Of a DNA stretch of 25,519 bases, positions 16,501 through 22,365 are shown piece after piece. How positions within the stretch are numbered: position 1 is the stretch's first letter; each line of letters opens with the position of its first letter. Below the pieces are notes generated by a model. It searched no databases and had not been told where the DNA came from. It worked only from the letters and a program-made list of their open reading frames with translations. The stretch is from positions 1-25,519 of the forward strand of contig UQDF01000029.1 in assembly GCA_900539765.1 (NCBI GenBank), in the 5' to 3' direction. A program made the position numbers and the translations under genes. Source of the DNA: an uncultured Porphyromonas sp. Lineage in GTDB: Bacteria; Bacteroidota; Bacteroidia; Bacteroidales; Porphyromonadaceae.

Positions 16501-16635
16501 GCTAAAGCGCTGTGTGGTATACTGCTCGGCTATGAGACGAGCCTGCTGCTCTGTACGAGGCTTAGCCCATAGCGTACTCACACTTAAGATCAGTCCTAAG
16601 ACTAGAAGGGAGAAAAAGCGTCGAGTCATAATCAT
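13519..16635 (-). CDS. Secreted C10 cysteine protease (streptopain/PrtT-like) with T9SS signal
   Basis: A 1038-residue exported protease. A signal peptide (about 1-24) is followed by a SpeB-type propeptide (about 25-170) and the C10 catalytic domain, with Cys198 in VVGCVATA, His340 in STVGHAFVC and Trp359 in NLGWDG. A long beta-rich region follows. Residues about 885-965 resemble the tail of Porphyromonas leucine-rich proteins (LPDRSATTRGTIALIDTSRP, GNVCTAEQVKIAAQRGWTV). The last 75 residues look like a T9SS type A sorting domain (WSLYPMPVRDQLTV, VTLYTLQGERLL, LPSGTYIL). It is therefore probably secreted to or beyond the cell surface to degrade host or dietary protein. ATG 16629 is an equally possible start (MTRRFF). 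The region between catalytic and sorting domains is not recognised. Confidence 0.9.
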   Translation of the reverse strand: MIMTRRFFSLLVLGLILSVSTLWAKPRTEQQARLIAEQYTTQRFSRSELAALRSASAPLLTLVSAPATGADELSVRHQTMAPAVQIVASAYYVYNIGSGRGYVMISGDDLLPEVIAYADDGAFLPDEEQPEHMASFLAQVRAGLHALVERGKPVEMPRTTQLRPEGVAPLLDDIQWGQGYPFNTLCPEKEGGRSVVGCVATALAQILRYHQWPNQGEGICAYTENDGTNHRVDFSQYNYDWAHMPGQPDRDYAAQPVVNALSTLSYHVGVISRMQYSPQGSGTISQFPREGLQKYFKYKKSIQLLSRMNYTIADWMDIIATELNEGRPIYYAGASSTVGHAFVCDGYKQDGYFHINLGWDGIANGYFLLYAINPDVLGTGGGSSYDGYNNYQEIMVGIEPDRDGSSQPIGGESISAHYLEVSCKDNATIKLQNALLELTSALRYKTKFCLSITPSEEGAQTYYGALSDEQELKMRDYYVYYHNQRHKIPSANLPDLGLPTRSASYVVTLAYEGDDGKMIPVQHSNGGVSEVLVTFDAEGKASCELRSLEPQLALKDVIDPNLRGYSKSSLTLGIDNLGKEEYYSTWTCYFEDMKGDLTPIGSLSALMTAQEQQQVPLEISKLPLPAGTKGNIILKGTYLDVGGSDSGYSLRSPQRLEVLPSQRSISAATIKCLARRSMMGAIEYTPGMTSMDFEITNQGDQARSYLVLDWALLQLANGGAYLLSKGQNLFKDLEAHGSVQYSIDPSLWDSMIEGQKYSLLVRLSDVIEDDGQFYYGEREFQLILPIVTVDQLSPAIDEEHYVSLEKEFENPYILSAQIATPGMIRIYGWQPSSISHEDGVYNIFGAVDKGRTAIIGAFTSLIFDNDLETKEIVEADFSHASPDLEHVSLCRSKIRGEAMTEMLQSLPDRSATTRGTIALIDTSRPDLEGNVCTAEQVKIAAQRGWTVTDQSGNAYLAVDAPTPQEEWSLYPMPVRDQLTVVGLPTASPVTLYTLQGERLLQAVTPAEGQLQLSLAHLPSGTYILATVLGSRRVVVVGD

Positions 16636-16642
16636 TATGGCG

Positions 16643-16663
16643 TTTGTTTGTGAAACAAATGTA
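16643..16663 (-). promoter_or_regulatory. Promoter -7 box and palindrome before the C10 protease
   Basis: On the - strand TACATTTG (16656-16663) matches TAnnTTTG exactly and lies 20 bases before the protease ATG. It overlaps the inverted repeat TTTGTTT-gtg-AAACAAA (16643-16659). The palindrome would cover the promoter downstream edge and transcription start, a usual place for a repressor operator. Confidence 0.5.
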
Positions 16664-16821
16664 ACACAATTCTGCTATATAGTAACTCACTAGAACTCAT
16701 CTTGACTTCGCAAAGCGCCGACACATTCAGTAGCAAGATCGCTCTGAGCGATTGAGACCAAAAGGCTTTTCAGCCCTTCACAGACACACCAATTGCCAAA
16801 GTCCGAGCGATGAGCATTTGC
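16664..16821. other. Intergenic stretch between divergent promoters
   Basis: The 308 bases between the protease and rpmB hold two divergent promoters at their edges (16643-16663 and 16822-16848). The middle part has no coding potential that I trust, only a weak AAGGC/GCCCTT complementarity near 16761-16780. Confidence 0.5.
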
Positions 16822-16848
16822 TTTTGTCAAAATAATTGCGTTACTTTG
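16822..16848 (+). promoter_or_regulatory. Promoter of the rpmB-rpmG-DUF4295 operon
   Basis: TTTTG at 16822-16826 fits the -33 TTTG element, and TTACTTTG at 16841-16848 fits the -7 element (one mismatch to TAnnTTTG). The spacing is close to the phylum norm. Transcription would start near 16855, leaving a leader of about 90 bases. GTCTG-attg-CAGAC (16851-16864) forms a small hairpin at its very beginning. Confidence 0.6.
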
Positions 16849-16943
16849 CAGTCTGATTGCAGACCCACACCAGATGATGCTAATGGATGGGCTGTATCGA
16901 TCTCAGAAACATCGTAGAAGTATAAAAGAAATACCACACCGTC

Positions 16944-17192
16944 ATGTCTAAGATATGTCAGATCACCGGTAAGAAGGCTATGGTGGGCAACAATGTATCC
17001 CACTCAAAGCGTCGCACGAAGCGCACCTTTGACGTTAACCTCTTCCGCAAGAAGTTTTACTGGCCCGAGGAGGATCGCTGGATCTCCCTCAAGGTCTCAG
17101 CAGCTGGGCTCAGGCTCATTAACCGCGTAGGTCTCAACGAGGCTCTGCGCCGTGCTAGCGATGCGGGCTACCTAAGCATCAAGAACAAATAA
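16944..17192 (+). CDS. rpmB: 50S ribosomal protein L28
   Basis: A large-subunit ribosomal protein of 82 residues. The N-terminus MSKICQITGKKAMVGNNVSH followed by SKRRTKRTFDVNL is the standard L28 signature of Bacteroidota, and the length is normal. It heads a short ribosomal operon with rpmG 32 bases downstream and a DUF4295 gene after that, an arrangement widely conserved in the phylum. The N-terminal cysteine is not part of a zinc-binding CxxC pair, so this looks like the zinc-independent form. Confidence 0.97.
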   Translation: MSKICQITGKKAMVGNNVSHSKRRTKRTFDVNLFRKKFYWPEEDRWISLKVSAAGLRLINRVGLNEALRRASDAGYLSIKNK

Positions 17193-17224
17193 ACCACTCA
17201 CTCCTTTAATCACACACATTTACT

Positions 17225-17413
17225 ATGGCTAAGAAAGGTAAAGGCGATCGAGTACAGGTAATACTCGAGTGCACAGAGCACAAAGAGAGTGGCATGCCAG
17301 GCACCTCTCGCTACGTCACCACGAAGAATAGAAAGAATACCACACAGCGCCTAGAGCTGAAGAAGTACAATCCGATACTCAAGCGCTACACACTACATCG
17401 TGAGATTAAGTAA
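17225..17413 (+). CDS. rpmG: 50S ribosomal protein L33
   Basis: A 62-residue large-subunit ribosomal protein. Recognised from MAKKGKGDRVQVILECTEH at the N-terminus, the central RYVTTKNRKNT and the C-terminal YNPILKRYTLHREIK, all L33 features. Only one cysteine is present, so it is the form without a zinc ribbon. It lies between rpmB and the DUF4295 gene, with 32- and 42-base gaps, in one transcription unit. Confidence 0.97.
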   Translation: MAKKGKGDRVQVILECTEHKESGMPGTSRYVTTKNRKNTTQRLELKKYNPILKRYTLHREIK

Positions 17414-17455
17414 TCATCTCTCCCCTTCCTACTAACAAAATAAGAACTAAGTACA

Positions 17456-17608
17456 ATGGCTAAGAAATCGGTCGCAACCTTTAGAACGGGCGATGGTCGC
17501 TCATACTCGAAGGTTATCAAGATGGTCAAGTCGCCTAAGACTGGTGCTTATACCTTCCAAGAGGAGATGGTACCAAATGACCACGTACAGGACTTCCTCA
17601 AGAAGTAA
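17456..17608 (+). CDS. DUF4295 small ribosome-associated protein
   Basis: A 50-residue basic protein beginning MAKKSVATFRTGDGRSYSKV and ending NDHVQDFLKK. Sequence and position directly after rpmB-rpmG match the Bacteroidota family DUF4295. I recall that a structure of a Bacteroidota ribosome assigned this family to the large subunit (named bL38), but that is from memory. It is short enough to be missed by automatic calling. It is in the same direction as rpmG, 42 bases downstream, and its message ends at the strong hairpin at 17694. Confidence 0.9.
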   Translation: MAKKSVATFRTGDGRSYSKVIKMVKSPKTGAYTFQEEMVPNDHVQDFLKK

Positions 17609-17693
17609 TCTGCATAGGTATATAGAGACGCTACCATAGAGGCGGGGGCTATAAGCATACGCCCTCCTCTACTAGGTGAGCGGACACCATAAG

Positions 17694-17723
17694 GAGAGCA
17701 TAGATACCCGTATCTATGCTCTC
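17694..17723 (+). terminator. Terminator of the ribosomal operon
   Basis: GAGAGCATAGATAC (17694-17707) and GTATCTATGCTCTC (17710-17723) form a perfect 14-bp stem (in practice 12 bp with a 6-base loop), followed by TTATTAT. It lies 85 bases after the DUF4295 stop. A weaker G-rich/C-rich hairpin lies between at about 17639-17673. Confidence 0.75.
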
Positions 17724-17818
17724 TTATTATGTATATCAAAAGCTTACACCACTCGTATCTTCTAACTTCCGCAAACATTGTGTTTTTGATAAAACAAGGA
17801 GATGTGACGGAGTTTTTG

Positions 17819-17826
17819 TATTTTTG
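17819..17826 (+). promoter_or_regulatory. Promoter -7 box for the nucleoside phosphorylase
   Basis: TATTTTTG matches TAnnTTTG exactly. It lies 34 bases before ATG 17861, so transcription should start near 17833. This argues against any translation start upstream of that point, although the frame is open from 17729. Confidence 0.6.
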
Positions 17827-17860
17827 GAGAGTCATCATTTACTTCAAACGGAATAGAACT

Positions 17861-18748
17861 ATGAGTACACAGAATCGCATCATACCTCCCAGCGAACTGA
17901 TCGTCAATGACGATGGTTCGATCTTTCACCTTCATCTGAAGCCTGAGCAACTGGCTGACAAGATAGTCCTCTGCGGTGACCCAGCGCGTGTGGACATGAT
18001 CGCATCGCACTTCGACTCACAGGAGTGCTCGGTAAGCAATCGAGAGTTTCACTCCATCACGGGTACCTATCGTGGCAAGCGGATCACTGTGCAGAGCCAC
18101 GGCATAGGCTGTGACAACATTGAGATCGTCATCAACGAGCTAGATGCGCTCGCCAATATCGACTTAGAGACTCGCCAAGTACGCCCTAACCACCGCAAGC
18201 TGACGATGGTACGTGTGGGTACTAGTGGCGGGCTACAACCAGATACACCGATAGGTACTTATGTAGCAGCACACAAGTCGATCGGCTTCGAGGGTTCGCT
18301 CTTTTTCTACGCCAATACAGAGGAGATACGCGACCTCCCCTTTGAGGCTGCACTCAAGGAGCAGTTACAGTGGCCTATCAAGGGACTCGATCCCTATGTA
18401 GTCAATTGTAGTGAGTCGCTCTACCAACAGATCGTCGGTGACCATGGCGACATCGTGCCTGGCTGCACGATCGCTGCAAACGGATTTTACGCTCCCCAAG
18501 GACGACAGCTACGCCTGCCTCTCGCTGACCCGACACTGAATCAGAAGATCGAAGCCTTTGAGTTCGAAGGACAGCGCATCACCAACTTTGAGATGGAGTC
18601 GGCTGCTCTCAGTGGTATCGGCAGTCTCCTCGGGCACGACACGCTGACCGTCTGCTACATCATCGCAGGGCGTCAGAATCTGAATATGAATACCAACTAC
18701 AAGCAAGGTATCGACGGACTCATCGAGCTAGTCCTAGAGCGGATCTAA
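17861..18748 (+). CDS. udp: Nucleoside phosphorylase, probably uridine phosphorylase
   Basis: A cytoplasmic salvage enzyme of the PNP/UDP family, which splits a nucleoside with phosphate to give the free base and (deoxy)ribose 1-phosphate. The 295-residue product shows GDPARV (39-44), a phosphate-binding arginine segment, GIGCDN (81-86), RVGTSGGLQ (118-126) and NFEMES (242-247), the last contacting the ribose. Overall length and these motifs favour uridine phosphorylase over purine nucleoside phosphorylase, but substrate cannot be fixed by eye. The start MSTQNRIIPP was chosen because the promoter lies at 17819 and the upstream in-frame extension would begin before it. It is a single-gene unit ending at a hairpin. 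Confidence 0.85.
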   Translation: MSTQNRIIPPSELIVNDDGSIFHLHLKPEQLADKIVLCGDPARVDMIASHFDSQECSVSNREFHSITGTYRGKRITVQSHGIGCDNIEIVINELDALANIDLETRQVRPNHRKLTMVRVGTSGGLQPDTPIGTYVAAHKSIGFEGSLFFYANTEEIRDLPFEAALKEQLQWPIKGLDPYVVNCSESLYQQIVGDHGDIVPGCTIAANGFYAPQGRQLRLPLADPTLNQKIEAFEFEGQRITNFEMESAALSGIGSLLGHDTLTVCYIIAGRQNLNMNTNYKQGIDGLIELVLERI

Positions 18749-18760
18749 CGAATAGAAGTA

Positions 18761-18794
18761 GCGGATTATCCCTTTTAACTGAAAGTTAATCCGC
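18761..18794 (+). terminator. Terminator after the nucleoside phosphorylase
   Basis: GCGGATTA (18761-18768) pairs with TAATCCGC (18787-18794), followed by CCTTCTTGCTT. An inner hairpin, TTAACT-gaa-AGTTAA (18775-18789), shares bases with the outer stem, so the two may stack with a bulge or compete. Confidence 0.6.
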
Positions 18795-18828
18795 CCTTCT
18801 TGCTTGTCGTATAATTATTTTTTCGTAC

Positions 18829-18836
18829 CTTTAGAG
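18829..18836 (+). promoter_or_regulatory. Probable promoter of the YtxH-like gene cluster
   Basis: The sequence TTTTTTCGTACCTTTAGAG contains TACCTTTA, one base from TAnnTTTG and preceded by the same TTTTTTCG context as the murI promoter. It would give a leader of about 145 bases before the ATG at 18985. No obvious riboswitch is seen in that leader. Confidence 0.5.
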
Positions 18837-18984
18837 TGTCAAGATGATCTCTCCTACTCTCGCTCTTATGTATGTAGTAGAGGTAATGGAGTCCATCTAG
18901 AGACACTCTGTCGATCTTCAGGTACGATCTACAGACTGCACTAGCAGGACAAACTATATTCACACTATAAACAATAAAACCAAT

Positions 18985-19308
18985 ATGAACAACACAGGAC
19001 GCATAGCACTAGGCATCGCTCTCGGAGCAGCTATCGGGGCAGCCATCACTTACCTCTCTGATCGCGACAAGCGTGATCGTCTTTATGATGATCTCAGCAC
19101 TACGGCAGATCGCACACGCGACTCACTCGTAGAGGGCTACTATGAGGCTAAGGATCGATTCGAGACATATCGCGACAAGCTTCAAAAACGTGGCGAGGAA
19201 TTTGCCGAGGAGGTCGAGGAGCAGTTTGACGAGACTGTGGATAAGGCTAAGGAGACAGCCAGCAAGGCTAAAGAGACTGTCGATGAAGCTAAGAAGGCGG
19301 TCAAGTAA
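18985..19308 (+). CDS. YtxH-like small membrane-anchored stress protein
   Basis: A 107-residue protein with one N-terminal glycine/alanine-rich membrane segment (about residues 6-24, GRIALGIALGAAIGAAITYL). A long, highly charged helical tail follows, with alternating Asp/Glu and Lys and near repeats such as DKAKETASKAKETVDEAKK. This matches the YtxH/DUF883 type (E. coli YqjD, a stationary-phase inner-membrane protein). The tail resembles LEA-like and coiled-coil proteins. It is followed 178 bases later by a PF07332-like membrane protein, the same order as yqjD-yqjE. Role in the cell is not established. Confidence 0.8.
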   Translation: MNNTGRIALGIALGAAIGAAITYLSDRDKRDRLYDDLSTTADRTRDSLVEGYYEAKDRFETYRDKLQKRGEEFAEEVEEQFDETVDKAKETASKAKETVDEAKKAVK

Positions 19309-19439
19309 GCTCTCGCACTGAGACTATTTCCATTGAGGAGCACACACTCAATAGGACTGAGAGGGTAGCACACTCATCCGAACAAGGAGACCGCAGGTCA
19401 CTTACGACAGATGAGTACGCTATCCTTTTGGTTATTATC

Positions 19440-19481
19440 CTCTAACCTCTAGCTTCTAATCTCTAACCTCTAATCTCTAAC
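19440..19481 (+). repeat. Heptad array directly before the PF07332-like gene
   Basis: Six units in the sense direction: CTCTAAC, CTCTAGC, TTCTAAT, CTCTAAC, CTCTAAT, CTCTAAC, followed by TCTCT and the ATG at 19487. This is the same repeat, in the same sense orientation and at almost the same distance from the start codon, as the array before dpp. Confidence 0.85.
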
Positions 19482-19486
19482 TCTCT

Positions 19487-19954
19487 ATGCAAGACTTCAA
19501 GATATCTCGCTTTATCCACCATACCAAGGAGTACCTCAAGGCGTACGCTCGCCGAGCAATCTACTCAAGCACCGATGCGGGCATGAAGATCGCAGGTAAT
19601 CTCCTCACGATACTTATAGTACTATCACTAATGCCGTTTGTGATGACCCTCTTACTCTTCGCTGGAGTAGCTGGTATCAATGCCTGGCTAGAGCTGGGTT
19701 GGGGATGGAGCTTCCTCATAGGTGCTGGAGTCTTACTACTGCTGATAGTCATCACGCTATTACTGCGCAAAGCCATCGTGCGCTCCATCAGTACTAGTAT
19801 CTATCGCAAGATGTACGACTCTCTGAATAAGATCGAAGACAAGCTACGCCCAGAGCCGATGGCATCAGACGAGGAAGACTCAAGTTTTATCGCTACTGAA
19901 AGCGAAGGAGCCATCACCCCTACCAACGAAGCACACACTACGCAAACCCGATAA
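19487..19954 (+). CDS. PF07332-like (holin superfamily III / YqjE-type) membrane protein
   Basis: A 155-residue inner-membrane protein. A basic amphipathic N-terminus (residues 1-35) is followed by two adjacent membrane segments (about 37-64 and 70-94) and an acidic, serine/threonine-rich tail. This layout is that of the family often labelled phage holin superfamily III, to which E. coli YqjE belongs. The context here, with a YtxH-like gene upstream and a basic partner 14 bases downstream, argues for a cell-envelope role and not for a prophage. No other phage genes are present. Six heptad repeats end 5 bases before the ATG. Confidence 0.75.
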   Translation: MQDFKISRFIHHTKEYLKAYARRAIYSSTDAGMKIAGNLLTILIVLSLMPFVMTLLLFAGVAGINAWLELGWGWSFLIGAGVLLLLIVITLLLRKAIVRSISTSIYRKMYDSLNKIEDKLRPEPMASDEEDSSFIATESEGAITPTNEAHTTQTR

Positions 19955-19968
19955 CCTGACCATCTAAC

Positions 19969-20409
19969 ATGAAGAAAAGAGTATCATATCAAGACTTCCA
20001 GAGACGCCAGAAGCTCGCTGAGGCTGATCTAGTCATCGCTGAGCGTACCTGGCAGAGAGAGCTAGGATATATCAAAGGGCTAGGTATCAAGAAGACACTT
20101 ATCAATGAGGCAAAAGAGCAGATAGCTCCTCCAGGCTCTCTACTAGGTCGTCTGATCACACCATCGACACGTAAGCAACGACGCAAGGAGAACTCGCTAC
20201 TCTCCAAGCTGACGGGAGGCTCTAAGCAATCGACCTACAGCTCTCTGATACAGAGCGATCAAGAAGGAAAAGGAACCCACGGAGTGACACGACGAATCCT
20301 CGACACCGCTATGTCTCTCGCCAAGCCAATCCTATGGACCGTAGGGCTGGGTATGACAAAGAGCTTCCTTCGCAAGAAGTTTAAGCCTCTGCGCTTCATC
20401 CTTCGATAA
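19969..20409 (+). CDS. Hypothetical basic protein (third gene of the YtxH cluster)
   Basis: A 146-residue protein that I do not recognise. It is strongly basic (KKRVSYQDFQRRQK, STRKQRRKEN, FLRKKFKPLRFILR) with a predicted helical N-terminal half. A moderately hydrophobic stretch at about 114-130 (AKPILWTVGLGMTKSFL) could be membrane-associated. It starts 14 bases after the PF07332-like gene and is surely cotranscribed with it. Position and character recall E. coli yqjK, the third gene of yqjD-yqjE-yqjK, though there is no proof of common descent. Confidence 0.75.
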   Translation: MKKRVSYQDFQRRQKLAEADLVIAERTWQRELGYIKGLGIKKTLINEAKEQIAPPGSLLGRLITPSTRKQRRKENSLLSKLTGGSKQSTYSSLIQSDQEGKGTHGVTRRILDTAMSLAKPILWTVGLGMTKSFLRKKFKPLRFILR

Positions 20410-20456
20410 GTTTCCTATAAGGCTTCTCTCCCCCTCACAAATCTCACGCATAGCGA

Positions 20457-20578
20457 TTTGTAAGACTGCACGACTAGTATCGAGTTGGATAGCGTCCGCC
20501 CCCGTTAAAACCATAATACCAAAATCTTAACGACGACGGACGCCCTCCCGCTAGAGACGAGTCGTGCGTTGCTACAAA
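20457..20578. repeat. Imperfect 52-bp inverted repeat in a gene-free gap
   Basis: The left arm (20457-20508) and the reverse complement of the right arm (20527-20578) align without gaps at 38 of 52 positions, around an 18-base A-rich centre. The right arm holds ACGGACGCCCTCCCGCTAGA, whose exact reverse complement recurs at 25259-25278. The remainder of the gap 20410-20739 holds the promoter and leader of the next gene and no other coding sequence that I can support. Confidence 0.7.
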
Positions 20579-20635
20579 GGACTACTCGTAAGATTTGCAA
20601 AAGAGATGCATAGAGGCTCCAATCGCTTATTTCAT

Positions 20636-20643
20636 TATCTTTG
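20636..20643 (+). promoter_or_regulatory. Promoter -7 box of the TolC operon
   Basis: TATCTTTG matches TAnnTTTG exactly and lies 96 bases before the ATG at 20740. No clear -33 TTTG is found at the normal distance. Confidence 0.6.
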
Positions 20644-20651
20644 CGGGGCGT

Positions 20652-20731
20652 AGCGAGAGGTGCGACATCCTTTCAGGCATGTGCACTCCTCCAGCCTTAG
20701 TTTAGGTCTCTCTTCGCGTGGCACTTTTTCT
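20652..20731 (+). promoter_or_regulatory. Structured leader before the TolC operon
   Basis: A long hairpin is visible at 20660-20686: GTGC, bulged g, ACAT and CCT pair with AGG, ATGT and GCAC around a TTC loop. Flanking GCGAGAG (20653-20659) can pair in part with CTCTCTTCGC (20708-20717). The segment ends in CACTTTTTC, 9 bases before the ATG. It could be an attenuator or a small RNA; the class is unknown. Confidence 0.4.
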
Positions 20732-20739
20732 GAAGCTTT

Positions 20740-21435
20740 ATGCACCTCAAAAGTAGATATCTTCTTATTCTCTTGCTGGCACTCGCTTATCGTCCGCTCG
20801 TAGCGCAAGAGCGAGCCGAGCTAGAGCAACTTTACCAGCCTATCCTCGAGCGCCCGCTAGGCGTAGCTCCCGCTATCAGCGACAGCGCATGGGAGCAACT
20901 CTTACAGAAAGCTCTAGACACACCCGATACCACCATCACCTTACAGACCAAAGCACAGGAGTCTCTGGAGATGCGGATAGACAAGGCACGCCTCCGCTGC
21001 ACGATCTCCGTAGCGGGTCTACTCACCTACGAGCTACTACGCGCTCCCTGGCGCGTGCAGGGCGAGCCACCTCTACTACAGATCACCACCCTCGAGCAGC
21101 CCTACCGTGTGAGTCAGCTCACGGCCTTTCTGCCCAAGCAAGGGAAGCAGTGGGAGCTAGATGCTACCATTCCATACACAGACTGGCTCATCCATTCCGA
21201 GGGAAAAGAACCCGCTCCCTCTCCTTCTGAGGCTCTTTTGTCCCCACTAAGCGAGATGCCCGTCGTGCTAACCTTTGACACAGAGCAGGGTAGACGAATG
21301 GTTCGGATCAGCGCAGCTCCCTCTCTAGAGGGCTGGACAACGAAGGAGGAGACCAAGCGCATCGAGCCACTTATCAGCACATCGCCCCTAACCTATCAAT
21401 TGACACGGCGGGGCACCTTGAAAAGAATCAAGTAA
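20740..21435 (+). CDS. Exported protein of unknown function, first gene of the TolC operon
   Basis: A 231-residue protein with a clear signal peptide (MHLKSRYLLILLLALAYRPL, cleavage near VAQE). The rest is soluble, mixed charged and hydrophobic, with short alternating beta-like stretches and no motif I recognise. It is probably periplasmic. Its only strong clue is context: the next gene, for a membrane-anchored coiled-coil protein, starts 9 bases after its stop, and that gene overlaps tolC. A shared function in envelope assembly or export is inferred. Confidence 0.8.
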   Translation: MHLKSRYLLILLLALAYRPLVAQERAELEQLYQPILERPLGVAPAISDSAWEQLLQKALDTPDTTITLQTKAQESLEMRIDKARLRCTISVAGLLTYELLRAPWRVQGEPPLLQITTLEQPYRVSQLTAFLPKQGKQWELDATIPYTDWLIHSEGKEPAPSPSEALLSPLSEMPVVLTFDTEQGRRMVRISAAPSLEGWTTKEETKRIEPLISTSPLTYQLTRRGTLKRIK

Positions 21436-21444
21436 GACCACCTC

Positions 21445-22365
21445 ATGGCTAAACTAGACAACAAGCATATCAAGTATATCATCGCTGGAGCTGCTCTCGT
21501 GGTACTCCTCGTCATCGTAGGGGCATGGCTATATATAAGGAGTGAGCGACAGCAGATGCAGAGCGTGCAGAGCGAGCTGGTCGATATGGAGAAGCAACGC
21601 ATGCAGCAAGAGCTAGACGAGCTAGCTGCGCAGTATCAGCTACAATACGAGAAGCTCGCCTCGACATCGGGCGAGACGAGTCTATCCTTTGACAATGACG
21701 AGCTACTCGCGCAGCTTGAGAGCGAGCAGGAGCGTGTCAAGCAGCTAAGCCAAGAGCTAGCCTCCGTCAAGGCCTCCAACGCCAAGCGCATCAGTGAGCT
21801 AACGGGAGAGATCAACACACTCCGAGCCCTACTCCGTAGCTACATCGTACAGATCGACTCGCTCCACGCAACCAACGAGCGACTAGTTGCCGAGAATCAG
21901 CAGGTCAAGGAAGACTACTCCCGCGTCAGCAGCGAGGCTTCACGACTCTCACAGGAGAAGGCAGCTCTATCTGACCAAGTCGCCATAGCAGCCCGCCTAG
22001 ACCTATCAGGTCTGTCAGTCACGCCGCTCAACCATCGTGGCAAAAGCACCAATCGCATTGATAAGATGGAGACACTAGCCGTCTCCTTTACGATCAAAAA
22101 GAATGTCACCGCACCCGTTGGCACCAAAGCGATCTACATACGTATCCTCAACCCCAACGATATGCCGATGAGTGGCGAGGGTGGAGCCTTTAGCTTCGAG
22201 GGGCAGACCCTCCAGGCGACAGCTGCCAAGAGCATCGAGTACACAGGCGAGGATACCCCCGTCACCATCTACTATCAGATTACGCAGGCGCTCCTCTCGG
22301 GGAGCTACCGAGCAGACGTTTTTGCCGATGGACATCGCATCGGATACACCACCTTTACCCTATGA
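21445..22365 (+). CDS. Membrane-anchored coiled-coil protein with C-terminal beta domain
   Basis: A 306-residue protein of three parts. Residues 1-10 are cytoplasmic and basic, and 11-31 form one membrane segment (YIIAGAALVVLLVIVGAWLY). Residues about 33-195 form a long heptad-rich coiled coil with many Gln, Glu and Leu residues. The C-terminal 100 residues form a probable beta-sandwich (SVTPLNHRGKSTNRIDKMET, KAIYIRILNPNDMPMSG, IYYQITQALLSGSYRADVF). Automatic annotation may label such proteins SMC-like because of the coil; there is no ATPase. The stop overlaps the tolC start (ATGA), so the two are translationally coupled. An adaptor-like role between the inner membrane and the TolC channel is an inference from topology and context. 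Confidence 0.82.
   Translation: MAKLDNKHIKYIIAGAALVVLLVIVGAWLYIRSERQQMQSVQSELVDMEKQRMQQELDELAAQYQLQYEKLASTSGETSLSFDNDELLAQLESEQERVKQLSQELASVKASNAKRISELTGEINTLRALLRSYIVQIDSLHATNERLVAENQQVKEDYSRVSSEASRLSQEKAALSDQVAIAARLDLSGLSVTPLNHRGKSTNRIDKMETLAVSFTIKKNVTAPVGTKAIYIRILNPNDMPMSGEGGAFSFEGQTLQATAAKSIEYTGEDTPVTIYYQITQALLSGSYRADVFADGHRIGYTTFTL

Noticed and set aside
17729..17860. Upstream extension of the nucleoside phosphorylase
   Set aside because: A perfect TAnnTTTG promoter box at 17819-17826 lies inside the extension, and family similarity begins after ATG 17861.
19487..19954. Prophage marker (holin)
   Set aside because: The family name is misleading; no lysin, capsid, tail, terminase or integrase gene is nearby, and the neighbours fit a chromosomal envelope cluster.
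20652..20731. Small SRP RNA
   Set aside because: A long bulged hairpin is present but the conserved GGAA-type loop and the internal-loop bases expected for SRP RNA are missing.
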